64,000 bases of DNA from contig JABXJT010000022.1 of NCBI GenBank assembly GCA_013375455.1, positions 1-64,000 of the forward strand. The letters are read 5' to 3'. Of this stretch, positions 17,257 through 24,506 are shown in pieces. Position numbers and translations under genes: made by a program. Source of the DNA: Candidatus Helarchaeota archaeon. Its GTDB lineage: Archaea; Asgardarchaeota; Lokiarchaeia; Helarchaeales; HEL-GB-A. The stretch's first letter is position 1. Each line of letters starts with the position of its first letter. The notes below the pieces were generated by a model. The model searched no databases and was not told where the DNA came from. It was given only the letters and a program-made list of their open reading frames with translations.

Positions 17257-18288
17257 TCATTGGTGAGAGGAAAATAATTTCGGCTTAAATTTCAAAAAAA
17301 CAATCCAAAAAAGGCCTTGATGAAGCAAAATGAAGGGTATAAACGCGTATTGAAATTGAAAATAAGCAATTGATTCAATGTAATATGGTTCTCGCACGAG
17401 AATAAGTCTAATCAAGGCAATGGCTGTAAATGCAACATTAATTATTATTAGGATTCTATTTAATCGATATTTTCCTTCGTAATCAAAATTAATATTTCTT
17501 TCTTCCATTCCTTGTAAGCGACGGAAATTTGCTAAGGTTGCCCCCAAACTAATTGAAAGGAATATTGGCGCAATTAGAATACCCAAGGCAATAAGATATA
17601 AGGCCCAACTGTTATTTTGATATGGTAAGATAGTAGGAAATATTCCAAAACAAATCCCAATAATGAGCGCGACTCTTGACATTTTATAAAATTGTTTGTA
17701 AAAACATACTAAACAGCTTAGTTCAAAACTCACTGTGGAATATCGTTTTGTTTCGACACAGGTGTGGCAGAGGGTGGCTCCACATTTATCACAAATATAA
17801 TGAGCAGGCTCTTTAATATGATATTTGCAATATTCGCCTTTGGGTTTCCCTTTTTCGATTAATTTAGCAGTTTTCGTTAAGAATGCGCTCACGTCTTCTG
17901 GAGGTCTCTTTCCTAAACCTATTTGAATAACTTTTTCTTGGAATCCTAAGTATAGGAGCAAAAATTTTCTCCCAGTAGCAAAACTAAAAATGATTACGAA
18001 AGCCTTAAATTCAGTCCACTTGTAGGATTTACGCCTTCTGGTAAAGATATTTTTGATTAGAACTCCATCTTCCATTACTCTTGTTCTTGGATAGCTCACC
18101 ACTAACGATAACCAGAAAGCAAGTACAATCCAAGTAATGAAGAAGAGAGTTGTAAAACTGTTAAAACGGTGTAAGACCCAGGCAGGAACTAATCCAATGA
18201 AAATGAAACCAGCGCCAAGTGATGCCCAGAATAGTTTTTTAGATATTACTGGAAGATCAAGGGAACTTCCAATTTGTATTTTTGACAT
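17257..18288 (-). CDS. membrane protein with PH-like domain and B-box-like zinc finger
   Basis: 343 aa. A TM hairpin at about 18-62 is followed by a PH-like beta domain (about 68-150, VMEDGVLIKNIFTRRRKSYKW). A Cys/His cluster at about 155-200 (CKYHIKEPAHYICDKCGATL, then CHTCVETKR and CLVCF) resembles a B-box-type zinc finger. Four more hydrophobic helices lie in the last 140 residues. The TM-hairpin plus PH arrangement links it to the proteins at 1777, 2507, 10919 and 12844. It heads towards the GTPase gene (convergent) and is four bases from the small membrane gene upstream, so these two are likely co-transcribed. Function unknown. Confidence 0.65.
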   Translation of the reverse strand: MSKIQIGSSLDLPVISKKLFWASLGAGFIFIGLVPAWVLHRFNSFTTLFFITWIVLAFWLSLVVSYPRTRVMEDGVLIKNIFTRRRKSYKWTEFKAFVIIFSFATGRKFLLLYLGFQEKVIQIGLGKRPPEDVSAFLTKTAKLIEKGKPKGEYCKYHIKEPAHYICDKCGATLCHTCVETKRYSTVSFELSCLVCFYKQFYKMSRVALIIGICFGIFPTILPYQNNSWALYLIALGILIAPIFLSISLGATLANFRRLQGMEERNINFDYEGKYRLNRILIIINVAFTAIALIRLILVREPYYIESIAYFQFQYAFIPFILLHQGLFWIVFLKFKPKLFSSHQ

Positions 18289-18291
18289 TCT

Positions 18292-18663
18292 TCACACTGT
18301 AGAGGGTTCTGTCTTAGAAACTAGGCTAAGAATCCCACCTATTATCATACATAATGCCGCAAGGTTGAGGGTGGAGAGTGGGAGGGTGAGGCTAAGCGAA
18401 TCAATCGCGATAAAATTTCCAATATAATTGAATATTCCGCACCCCACGGCAATATAACCCCCCAGAGAGAAATCCTTTAAAATCAAAAACCCTGCCAACA
18501 CGGCAATGCCTCCACCAATCGCGGTGAGAACGAACGGTAAAAAGACGGATATTTCTTCAAATTTAACATACATCGTCACTATCATAGCGATAAAGAGCAA
18601 AAACCCGCCTGTACAAGCTATAATCCCGCCATAATACTGCTTTTGGTTCCTCTTCAGTCCCAT
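18292..18663 (-). CDS. small four-TM membrane protein
   Basis: 123 aa, nearly all hydrophobic, with about four TM helices separated by short loops and a basic N-terminus (MGLKRNQKQYYGG). It lies between two other membrane-protein genes on the same strand, with 3 bp and 23 bp spacing, so it is part of an operon of membrane proteins (17257-19313). No family recognised. Confidence 0.6.
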   Translation of the reverse strand: MGLKRNQKQYYGGIIACTGGFLLFIAMIVTMYVKFEEISVFLPFVLTAIGGGIAVLAGFLILKDFSLGGYIAVGCGIFNYIGNFIAIDSLSLTLPLSTLNLAALCMIIGGILSLVSKTEPSTV

Positions 18664-18686
18664 TTAAATCATTCCCTGAGATCCTG

Positions 18687-19313
18687 TCATTTTTGAGAAC
18701 CTTCTGAAGCGTTTTTCTTTCGAACATATAAGTACCGTATAAAAGTTCCAATAGCCAAGGCGCAAGAATAGGCAAGCATGTGCCAAAATAACTCTGAAAA
18801 AGCGATTCCAATTATGAGTAAAACAATGGCAGCAATCCCGATGAATAAATAAAAACCCCATCCGGTCTGCTTTCGTAAATATTCTCGATAGGGAATGGTA
18901 GGTTTTACCTCCACGTATTTTTTCCTGGAGTAGGCGAGATCTCGCTCAAATAATAAGAGGTACACTGAAAAACAAAGTGGAATGATCAATGCCCAGACAT
19001 CTAAAAATGAAATAAAGCCCCATATTCCAACGAATGTTAAAAGTCCAGCGAGCCCGAGAAAAACACCACGAAATACTGCAACCACACGTGGACGGCTTAT
19101 CAAGGGATCTTGCGCTCCAGATTCTAATTGATGCTTGAACCCGTAATGCCCCGCTAAGATAATAAATGGGAAAAAACTTAAGAGTAACGTGAAAATAACA
19201 TAAAGATTCAATTCTACCCCATATTGTATGACCAAAAAACCATAAATTATGAAACTAACAATAATTATTCCGGCTATTGCTGCAAAAATCCTCGCTTTCA
19301 GTTTAGAGTTCAA
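18687..19313 (-). CDS. six-TM membrane protein
   Basis: 208 aa with about six predicted TM helices: two in the first 60 residues, then a cytoplasmic-looking loop (HQLESGAQDPLISRPR), then two pairs. The C-terminus is basic. It is the first gene of the probable 19313-to-17257 membrane-protein operon. It starts about 85 bp downstream of the roadblock gene on the same strand. No family recognised. Confidence 0.55.
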   Translation of the reverse strand: MNSKLKARIFAAIAGIIIVSFIIYGFLVIQYGVELNLYVIFTLLLSFFPFIILAGHYGFKHQLESGAQDPLISRPRVVAVFRGVFLGLAGLLTFVGIWGFISFLDVWALIIPLCFSVYLLLFERDLAYSRKKYVEVKPTIPYREYLRKQTGWGFYLFIGIAAIVLLIIGIAFSELFWHMLAYSCALAIGTFIRYLYVRKKNASEGSQK

Positions 19314-19397
19314 AAGCTTGCCCCCTAAATTATAAATTCTCAGATAAATCAGGTTGCTTAAGTAAATTATAATATTTAAAATTATTTATTTTCACGT

Positions 19398-19805
19398 TTA
19401 TATTTCAAAATATTTAGTTTTAAGGGCAAAGAGGTCCGGCAGTAACGTGAAGGCATCAGCGGGAGGGGCCATTGTAATGAAAAGGACACCACTTGCAGGG
19501 GTGGGAGCATTGGCGCGTGGCTGCTTTAGAAAAAAGATAATGACGCAACCATCTCTGCCTTGCATGATGCAGTATTGTTCCTCGCCTTTTCGAGTCTCGA
19601 GCAGGATTCTTTCGACCATGGCACTGGCTGCTGCGCTAATTTTTGAATACCACACATCATCCACATTTTTTTCGAGAATTGAAGCCATAGGTAACCCTTC
19701 TTCCGACACGATCGCGATATTCAGAATACCTGGATGAGTCGTCACAAAATTTTTTAGCAATCCTTGCATTCGCTTGACCTCATTTTGCCAATTCTCTTGA
19801 GACAA
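19398..19805 (-). CDS. roadblock/LC7-type protein
   Basis: 135 aa, the length of one roadblock/LC7 domain. It opens with an amphipathic helix, then the strand pattern GILNIAIVSEEGLPMASIL typical of roadblock/MglB proteins, a long central helix (SAAASAMVERILLETRKGEE) and a final beta pair and helix. Roadblock proteins dimerise and act as scaffolds or regulators for small GTPases. The nearest GTPase gene in the window is at 16364-16888, so a partnership is possible but unproven. It lies 17 bp downstream of a membrane-protein gene on the same strand. Confidence 0.8.
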   Translation of the reverse strand: MSQENWQNEVKRMQGLLKNFVTTHPGILNIAIVSEEGLPMASILEKNVDDVWYSKISAAASAMVERILLETRKGEEQYCIMQGRDGCVIIFFLKQPRANAPTPASGVLFITMAPPADAFTLLPDLFALKTKYFEI

Positions 19806-19822
19806 TTCTTAATCCTCCAAAT

Positions 19823-20401
19823 TTAAGATATGAATGGAATTTTCACCGTGTGGATGGTTACACCGATGACGAGAATAACGCCGATGAAGATTAAAAACCG
19901 ATAGATATCGCGATATTGAATGCCGCTTTTTATACTCACTGCGAACCACATAAAGCCTAACCCGATGAGATTGGTGAAGATGTACAGCGAGGGAATTGGT
20001 CCCAGCCACTGATTGAAATACACGCCATAGCGTTCGCCAGGGATGAGGTAGTCACTCGGGTCGGAGACGAAGTAATAGAAATCTTGCCACATCAAACCTA
20101 GGAGGTTCGCCCCGAAAAACATAACGAGCATTCGGAACGTTCTAAGTTTACTTCTGAAATGTAAATAATCCATAGCCATGAAACCGTAGCAAATGATTGG
20201 AAAGAACAGGAAGAAAACGAAGACATGATACCATTCGAGCACGATCTCACTTCCATAAGATTCATAGGATACGAACCAGGGAATGAAATTAGGGATTCGA
20301 ATTGGTGGAATGCTGAGGGTCCCTGACGCCGAGACCCCGGGAAACGCTTGAACAAAGCCGTAAATGATGAGGGAAATGATCAGCGCGAATAACGCTAGCA
20401 T
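19823..20401 (-). CDS. multi-TM membrane protein
   Basis: 192 aa. An N-terminal TM helix (MLALFALIISLIIYGFVQ) is followed by an extracytoplasmic loop of about 40 residues and then four or five TM helices. The loop GLMWQDFYYFVSDPSDY is notable. Its start lies 113 bp inside the end of the upstream open frame (20289-20669), unusually deep for overlapping genes. In-frame stops lie just before the ATG, so either the overlap is real or the two frames are halves of one gene broken by a frameshift. No family recognised. Confidence 0.55.
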   Translation of the reverse strand: MLALFALIISLIIYGFVQAFPGVSASGTLSIPPIRIPNFIPWFVSYESYGSEIVLEWYHVFVFFLFFPIICYGFMAMDYLHFRSKLRTFRMLVMFFGANLLGLMWQDFYYFVSDPSDYLIPGERYGVYFNQWLGPIPSLYIFTNLIGLGFMWFAVSIKSGIQYRDIYRFLIFIGVILVIGVTIHTVKIPFIS

Positions 20402-20669
20402 ATATTATTTTTAGATTCTTGTTACCCTCTTGGTTTTTCGTCAGAAATTTAAAATAAATGATGTATCCTAACCCAAAAGTTAAAAACATCATGCCAACCA
20501 AAAGGTAATACAAAATATAATCCGAGTATACAAACGGATTGGCATCTGTTGACTTGCCCAGCATGTTTTCTATTTTTCCATAAAGGACGTATCCCATCAG
20601 TACAATAATGGGTGGGAAATAGAACAATTTCCAATCTCTTTTCTGTTCCTTCACGTCATTCATAGCCAT
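20289..20669 (-). CDS. two-TM membrane protein overlapping the next gene
   Basis: 126 aa as read, with TM helices at about 15-33 and 54-77. The last 35-40 residues (after KNLKIIYASV) lie over the coding region of the 19823-20401 gene and look like an out-of-frame tail: they are rich in Arg, Ser and His and lack hydrophobic pattern. The intended end may be near 20400, with a frameshift joining both genes. The N-terminus (MAMNDVKEQKRDWKLF) is cytoplasmic-looking. Product unknown. Confidence 0.45.
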   Translation of the reverse strand: MAMNDVKEQKRDWKLFYFPPIIVLMGYVLYGKIENMLGKSTDANPFVYSDYILYYLLVGMMFLTFGLGYIIYFKFLTKNQEGNKNLKIIYASVIRADHFPHHLRLCSSVSRGLGVRDPQHSTNSNP

Positions 20670-20825
20670 CCCTCAATCCATTTATATTCTTATAAAATAA
20701 AAAAAATGTTTTCATGCCTTGCAAATGAACGTTGAGGGTAAATCCATTAAATGATTGAAATAAAGAATTTAACAGGTAGAATTTAATAGGATACTTAATG
20801 AGATTTCGTTTAGGCGCAACGAAGA

Positions 20826-21767
20826 ATGAGAAATTGTAAGAAATGTGATCAACCTGCTGCGACATTTTTACGAGTCTATAGATTACATCTCTGCGCAGAC
20901 CATTTTTTAGAATTTTTGAGAAACAGAGTGAGTAAAACAATAAAAAAATATCAGATGATTAACCCGTATGAAAGAATTGCAGTGGCGCTTAGCGGTGGCA
21001 AGGATAGTGTGGTTTTATTACATGTTTTGGATCAGTTGTACGCGGAAACACTAGAGTTAATTGGAATACATGTGGATTTGGGAATAGAACCCCAAAATTA
21101 TTCACGAGAATCGCTGGATCTCGCCAAAGAGTCATGCAGGCAATTAGATCGGGAATTTCATTGCATTACTCTGGAAAAGGAATTCCAAATTACGATGGAC
21201 AGGGCAAAAGCTGAGGAGAAACGATTGAGGCGCCCTCCGTGCGCAGCGTGTGGAACGATAAAAAGGTATGTATTAAATCGATACAGTTTAAAATTAGATT
21301 GTGAAAGACTTGCAACAGGACACGTGCTGGATGATGAAGCCAGCGTGCTGCTCTTAAATTTATTCAATGGGAATGTTGATCAACTCATCCGAACGGGACC
21401 GAACTTGAGTGGCGTGAATAATAGTATGATTACCAGGATTAAACCCTTATACGAGACGTATGAATTTGAGACGGCTCTATACACGCAATTCGCGGGACTC
21501 AAATTTCAGAACGAGGAGTGTCCTTATTCGGTTGGCGCCTCTACTTTTAAATTTAAAAAATTCCTTCTAAATTTTGAGGAACAACATCCAGGAATTGAAC
21601 AATCCTTCCTGCAGAATTTTAATAAACGGATATTGCCGTCGTTGAAGATGTATTACGAAAAACCTGAGGAAAGATTGATAACCGCTTGTAGCAACTGTAA
21701 TGGTCCCACTACTCAGGAGATCTGCGCGTTTTGTAATCTCAGAAGTTTATTAATAGGAGAAAAGTGA
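20826..21767 (+). CDS. tRNA 2-thiouridine/2-thiocytidine synthetase (TtuA/Ncs6/CTU1-like)
   Basis: 313 aa. The PP-loop ATP-pyrophosphatase motif SGGKDS is at about residues 56-61. An N-terminal Cys cluster (CKKCDQPA) with His follows the TtuA layout, as does a central PPCAACG motif and a C-terminal zinc finger (CSNCNG...CAFC). The central cysteines usually bind the Fe-S cluster or carry sulfur. The family thiolates wobble U34 (Ncs6) or U54 (TtuA) of tRNA using ATP and a sulfur carrier; which uridine is served here is unresolved. TrmI starts seven bases downstream, making a two-gene tRNA modification unit. Confidence 0.88.
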   Translation: MRNCKKCDQPAATFLRVYRLHLCADHFLEFLRNRVSKTIKKYQMINPYERIAVALSGGKDSVVLLHVLDQLYAETLELIGIHVDLGIEPQNYSRESLDLAKESCRQLDREFHCITLEKEFQITMDRAKAEEKRLRRPPCAACGTIKRYVLNRYSLKLDCERLATGHVLDDEASVLLLNLFNGNVDQLIRTGPNLSGVNNSMITRIKPLYETYEFETALYTQFAGLKFQNEECPYSVGASTFKFKKFLLNFEEQHPGIEQSFLQNFNKRILPSLKMYYEKPEERLITACSNCNGPTTQEICAFCNLRSLLIGEK

Positions 21768-21773
21768 AAGAAA

Positions 21774-22574
21774 TTGGAAAATTTAATCAGGAACGGAGAT
21801 TACGTCTTAATAGTCTATGGGGATAGGGGACGATGGTTGGTCCAGGTCAAAGAAGGGGAGACCTTTCATACGAATAAAGGGTATATAGCCTTTGATTCAA
21901 TCATTGGAAAGCCTTATGGCAGCTCTGTTCAAAGTTCTCAAGACCGCACCTTTCTTATCTTTACTCCAACACCCGCTGATTTCCTGTTAAAGACGGTTCG
22001 GAAGACGCAGATAATTTATCCAAAAGATGCTTCATTCATATTAATCTGCACTGGCATTGGCCCGGGGTCACGAGTCGTAGAAGCAGGTGCTGGAAGTGGT
22101 GGCTTAACCTCGGTCTTGGCATACTATGTCCGACCAAATGGTAAGGTTTATAGCTATGAACTACGGGAGGAATTTTTAAAAAAAGCACGGAAAACGCTAT
22201 CCCGAGCGGGACTTGAAGATTTTGTGGAATTGAAAAATCAGGATATTATTGAGGGAATTGACGAAAAAAATATCGATTCAATTGTATTAGATCTCCCGAC
22301 TCCTTGGGATGTCGTCCCTGTAGCGCGAGTTGCTTTAAAAGCCGGAGGCACTTTCGCATCTTTTTCACCAACCATCATCCAAGTTCAAGATACTGTGGAT
22401 GCTCTCAGACAATTCGGATTTGGAGACGTGCAAACCTTTGAATTGCTTCTTCGACCTTGGAAAATTTCTGTTAGAAAGAATACCTTTAAGGCGACACGTC
22501 CCCGAACTCAGATAGTTGGCCATTCAGGATTTCTTACTTTTGCAAGAAAGCTCGCAAAGGAAAATGAAGAATGA
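21774..22574 (+). CDS. trmI: tRNA (adenine-N1)-methyltransferase TrmI
   Basis: 266 aa, typical length. The N-terminal beta domain is followed by a Rossmann methyltransferase core with the SAM motif VVEAGAGSGGLTSVL (about 103-117), an acidic YELREEF strand, and the catalytic-site motif LDLPTPWDVV (about 172). TrmI methylates N1 of A58 (and A57 in some archaea) in the tRNA T-loop. It starts with TTG at 21774 after AGGAGAAAAG. It is coupled to the thiouridine synthetase gene upstream. Confidence 0.92.
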   Translation: MENLIRNGDYVLIVYGDRGRWLVQVKEGETFHTNKGYIAFDSIIGKPYGSSVQSSQDRTFLIFTPTPADFLLKTVRKTQIIYPKDASFILICTGIGPGSRVVEAGAGSGGLTSVLAYYVRPNGKVYSYELREEFLKKARKTLSRAGLEDFVELKNQDIIEGIDEKNIDSIVLDLPTPWDVVPVARVALKAGGTFASFSPTIIQVQDTVDALRQFGFGDVQTFELLLRPWKISVRKNTFKATRPRTQIVGHSGFLTFARKLAKENEE

Positions 22575-22585
22575 AATTCAACAAA

Positions 22586-24031
22586 TTATAATAAAGATCC
22601 GCATGATGGACAGATTCTTGCAAATAAGGTAATGGGGGATTTGCAATTAGGGCAGGTTCGGAGGGCTCTCTGGCAATTTGGACAAACTTTGGCCATCATT
22701 ATGACGTGTGTTTTACAATGGGGGCAAATGGCTTTGGAACCCACTATTTTAACCTCAGATTTCACTCCAGCTGATGGTTCAGTTTCTGTAGTTTCTTCTA
22801 GAATATTTGATAGTCGTTCTAAACGGTCTTGTAAGGGATCTGCTTGTTCGGGATAGGTGGTAATTTTGATGCCTTCTTCAGTCCCCTCCAGAAGAGAGCT
22901 TCCGGATACGTGAGGGGGGGATTCAGCTGGTGCTTGGGGAGCAGTAGCGTCCATGGGAGCAGTTTGGTCCAGAAAGCTCGCTAAATCGTCAAATACCGCT
23001 TCTGATACCGGCTCACCCTCAATTTCAGACATTTCTACAGCCGCCGGTTGGGCGCTTACTTGAGGGGAAGCTGGATTTAGGGGTGCGGTACTCGGTGATG
23101 GAGGAGGGGCACTTGGAGGTTGAGGATAAGAGGGAATGGCGGGTTGAGCGGGAGGTTCTGGGGCTGGCATTCCGATGGGTTGTGTTTGATCTATGAAATC
23201 CACGAGTTCACTGAAGATTTCCTCCTCAGATTGAGTTTCGGGGGCAGGAGCCATGGCAGGGACTGCATATGTTGAAGGTGGTTGAGGAGGAGCCGCAGGT
23301 TGCACTGGTGGCTGGGGAGCCGGAGCCACCGGCGGGGGGGCAACGACAGCCGGGGTAGCAGCGGCTTCCTTTATCGTAGATGGAGGCAGTTTTGCAGGTT
23401 TTTTCGCGGGGGCCTCAGGAACTCCAATAATTACGCGTTTTAATTTTATCCATCGCTTTTTCTGGTATTTCCGCAATATTTCATCGACTTTCAATTGGGG
23501 TAATCTTGTTTTTTCGCAGATATCTGAAATAGTATTCTCTCCATTTACGAGATGTAAAACTTTGGCTTCTTCCATGCCGAATTTCTTACTCTTGATTGAA
23601 ACGGTCAAGACAGGAACCCGAACGGCTGCTTTTGCGGGAGCTTTTACTTCATCTACCGCGGGTATGGATGCGAGAAGTTCATCGAGTTTGAGAGAATACC
23701 TCTGCATGCGACCTTTAAACGCGAGAAGTTGCCCGACAGGTCCCTTATCAGAATTTAGAATAACTAACGCGTTATTAGAGACTTTGAAGAATGCAATATT
23801 AGTCCCACTCAGCGGTAAACTGTGATCTCCGACAGATAGAAGTTCAAAATTTCCTTTTGTAAAAGAGATAATGAAGTCAGAGAATTTTTGGATTGCATCA
23901 TCTATATATTTAAGTTCTGCTTCCTGATTAACAACTGCAACCGTGATATTTGAGCCTAAAAGAGGTCCTATATCAGCTTTAATTACCTTGACTAGGTCGG
24001 GCAGCTTTTTTATTTGCTCCATTTGACTCAT
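22586..24031 (-). CDS. roadblock/longin-like, winged-helix and zinc-ribbon multidomain protein
   Basis: About 481 aa from the ATG at 24031, which has GGAGG upstream; the longer frame to 24055 would place that site inside the gene. Order: a roadblock/longin-like alpha-beta domain (about 1-125, NITVAVVNQEAELKYID); a helix-turn-helix-like stretch about 150-205 (VNGENTISDICEKTRLP); a low-complexity Pro/Ala-rich linker of about 220 residues with two repeated acidic motifs (FSELVDFIDQTQPIG and FDDLASFLDQTAPMD); and two C-terminal CxxC-CxxC zinc ribbons (CPHCKTHVIMMAKVCPNC and CPNCKSPITLFARICPSC). Looks like an adaptor; partners unknown. Confidence 0.65.
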   Translation of the reverse strand: MSQMEQIKKLPDLVKVIKADIGPLLGSNITVAVVNQEAELKYIDDAIQKFSDFIISFTKGNFELLSVGDHSLPLSGTNIAFFKVSNNALVILNSDKGPVGQLLAFKGRMQRYSLKLDELLASIPAVDEVKAPAKAAVRVPVLTVSIKSKKFGMEEAKVLHLVNGENTISDICEKTRLPQLKVDEILRKYQKKRWIKLKRVIIGVPEAPAKKPAKLPPSTIKEAAATPAVVAPPPVAPAPQPPVQPAAPPQPPSTYAVPAMAPAPETQSEEEIFSELVDFIDQTQPIGMPAPEPPAQPAIPSYPQPPSAPPPSPSTAPLNPASPQVSAQPAAVEMSEIEGEPVSEAVFDDLASFLDQTAPMDATAPQAPAESPPHVSGSSLLEGTEEGIKITTYPEQADPLQDRLERLSNILEETTETEPSAGVKSEVKIVGSKAICPHCKTHVIMMAKVCPNCQRALRTCPNCKSPITLFARICPSCGSLL

Positions 24032-24218
24032 ATACTTTAAATCCTCCAAAATCACCCTAACGTCTTTGTTTCGTGAATTTGGTTCAGGAAGAACCGTGAT
24101 TTTAAGGGGAAATTCGTTCTATTCTTCACTATATGGCTTTATTAATAATTATTAGTATTTTAAGTAGTGAGTACCTTTAAAATCTTTTTAACTTTAAGAA
24201 TGATATCAATAAGACAAA

Positions 24219-24324
24219 TGGTAGGTTCGCGGGGACTTTCGTGATTTCATTCGGGATGAAATCAATTCGAACCCCGGATCTCCGCGGTGTGAGCGCGGCG
24301 TCTTAACGACTGGACCACGAACCT
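24219..24324 (-). tRNA. tRNA-Val (anticodon CAC) with a 30-nt intron in the T-loop
   Basis: Reading down from 24324: 7-bp acceptor stem AGGTTCG/CGAACCT, TG at 8-9, a D arm beginning GTCCAG, anticodon stem CCGCG/CGCGG around loop CTCACAC (anticodon CAC, valine), 5-base variable loop, T stem CGGGG/CCCCG, discriminator A, and an encoded CCA (24219-24221). The T loop is interrupted. Removing 24236-24265 restores the consensus loop TTCGAAT. Confidence 0.93.
24236..24265 (-). other. tRNA intron at position 59/60 with canonical bulge-helix-bulge
   Basis: The 30-nt intron folds as a 9-bp perfect hairpin (TGATTTCAT/ATGAAATCA, loop CCCGA). Next to it lies a 4-bp helix between T-loop exon TTCG and intron CGAA, flanked by 3-nt bulges AAT and AGT on opposite strands. 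Cutting after the second base of each bulge gives exactly the 7-base T-loop TTCGAAT. This is the substrate shape of archaeal tRNA splicing endonuclease. Confidence 0.9.
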
Positions 24325-24506
24325 TTCCAACTCATAATTTGGCTTCTATTCGTCTCTTATAAATGTTAAGTATTAATAGTCTTATTTCCACTCTTAAAAT
24401 TATTGGAATTATGGAGGAATATCTCGTAGAAATCTTTTTAAGAATTTTTACAATTGGAAATAATAAGGATCTAAGCGGAAGATTTTGGAGTGGATTGCAG
24501 TAGCCA

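Noticed and set aside
23000..23400. Repeat or mobile element suggested by GC-rich, repetitive sequence
   Set aside because: It encodes the Pro/Ala-rich linker of the roadblock/zinc-ribbon protein and is in frame throughout.
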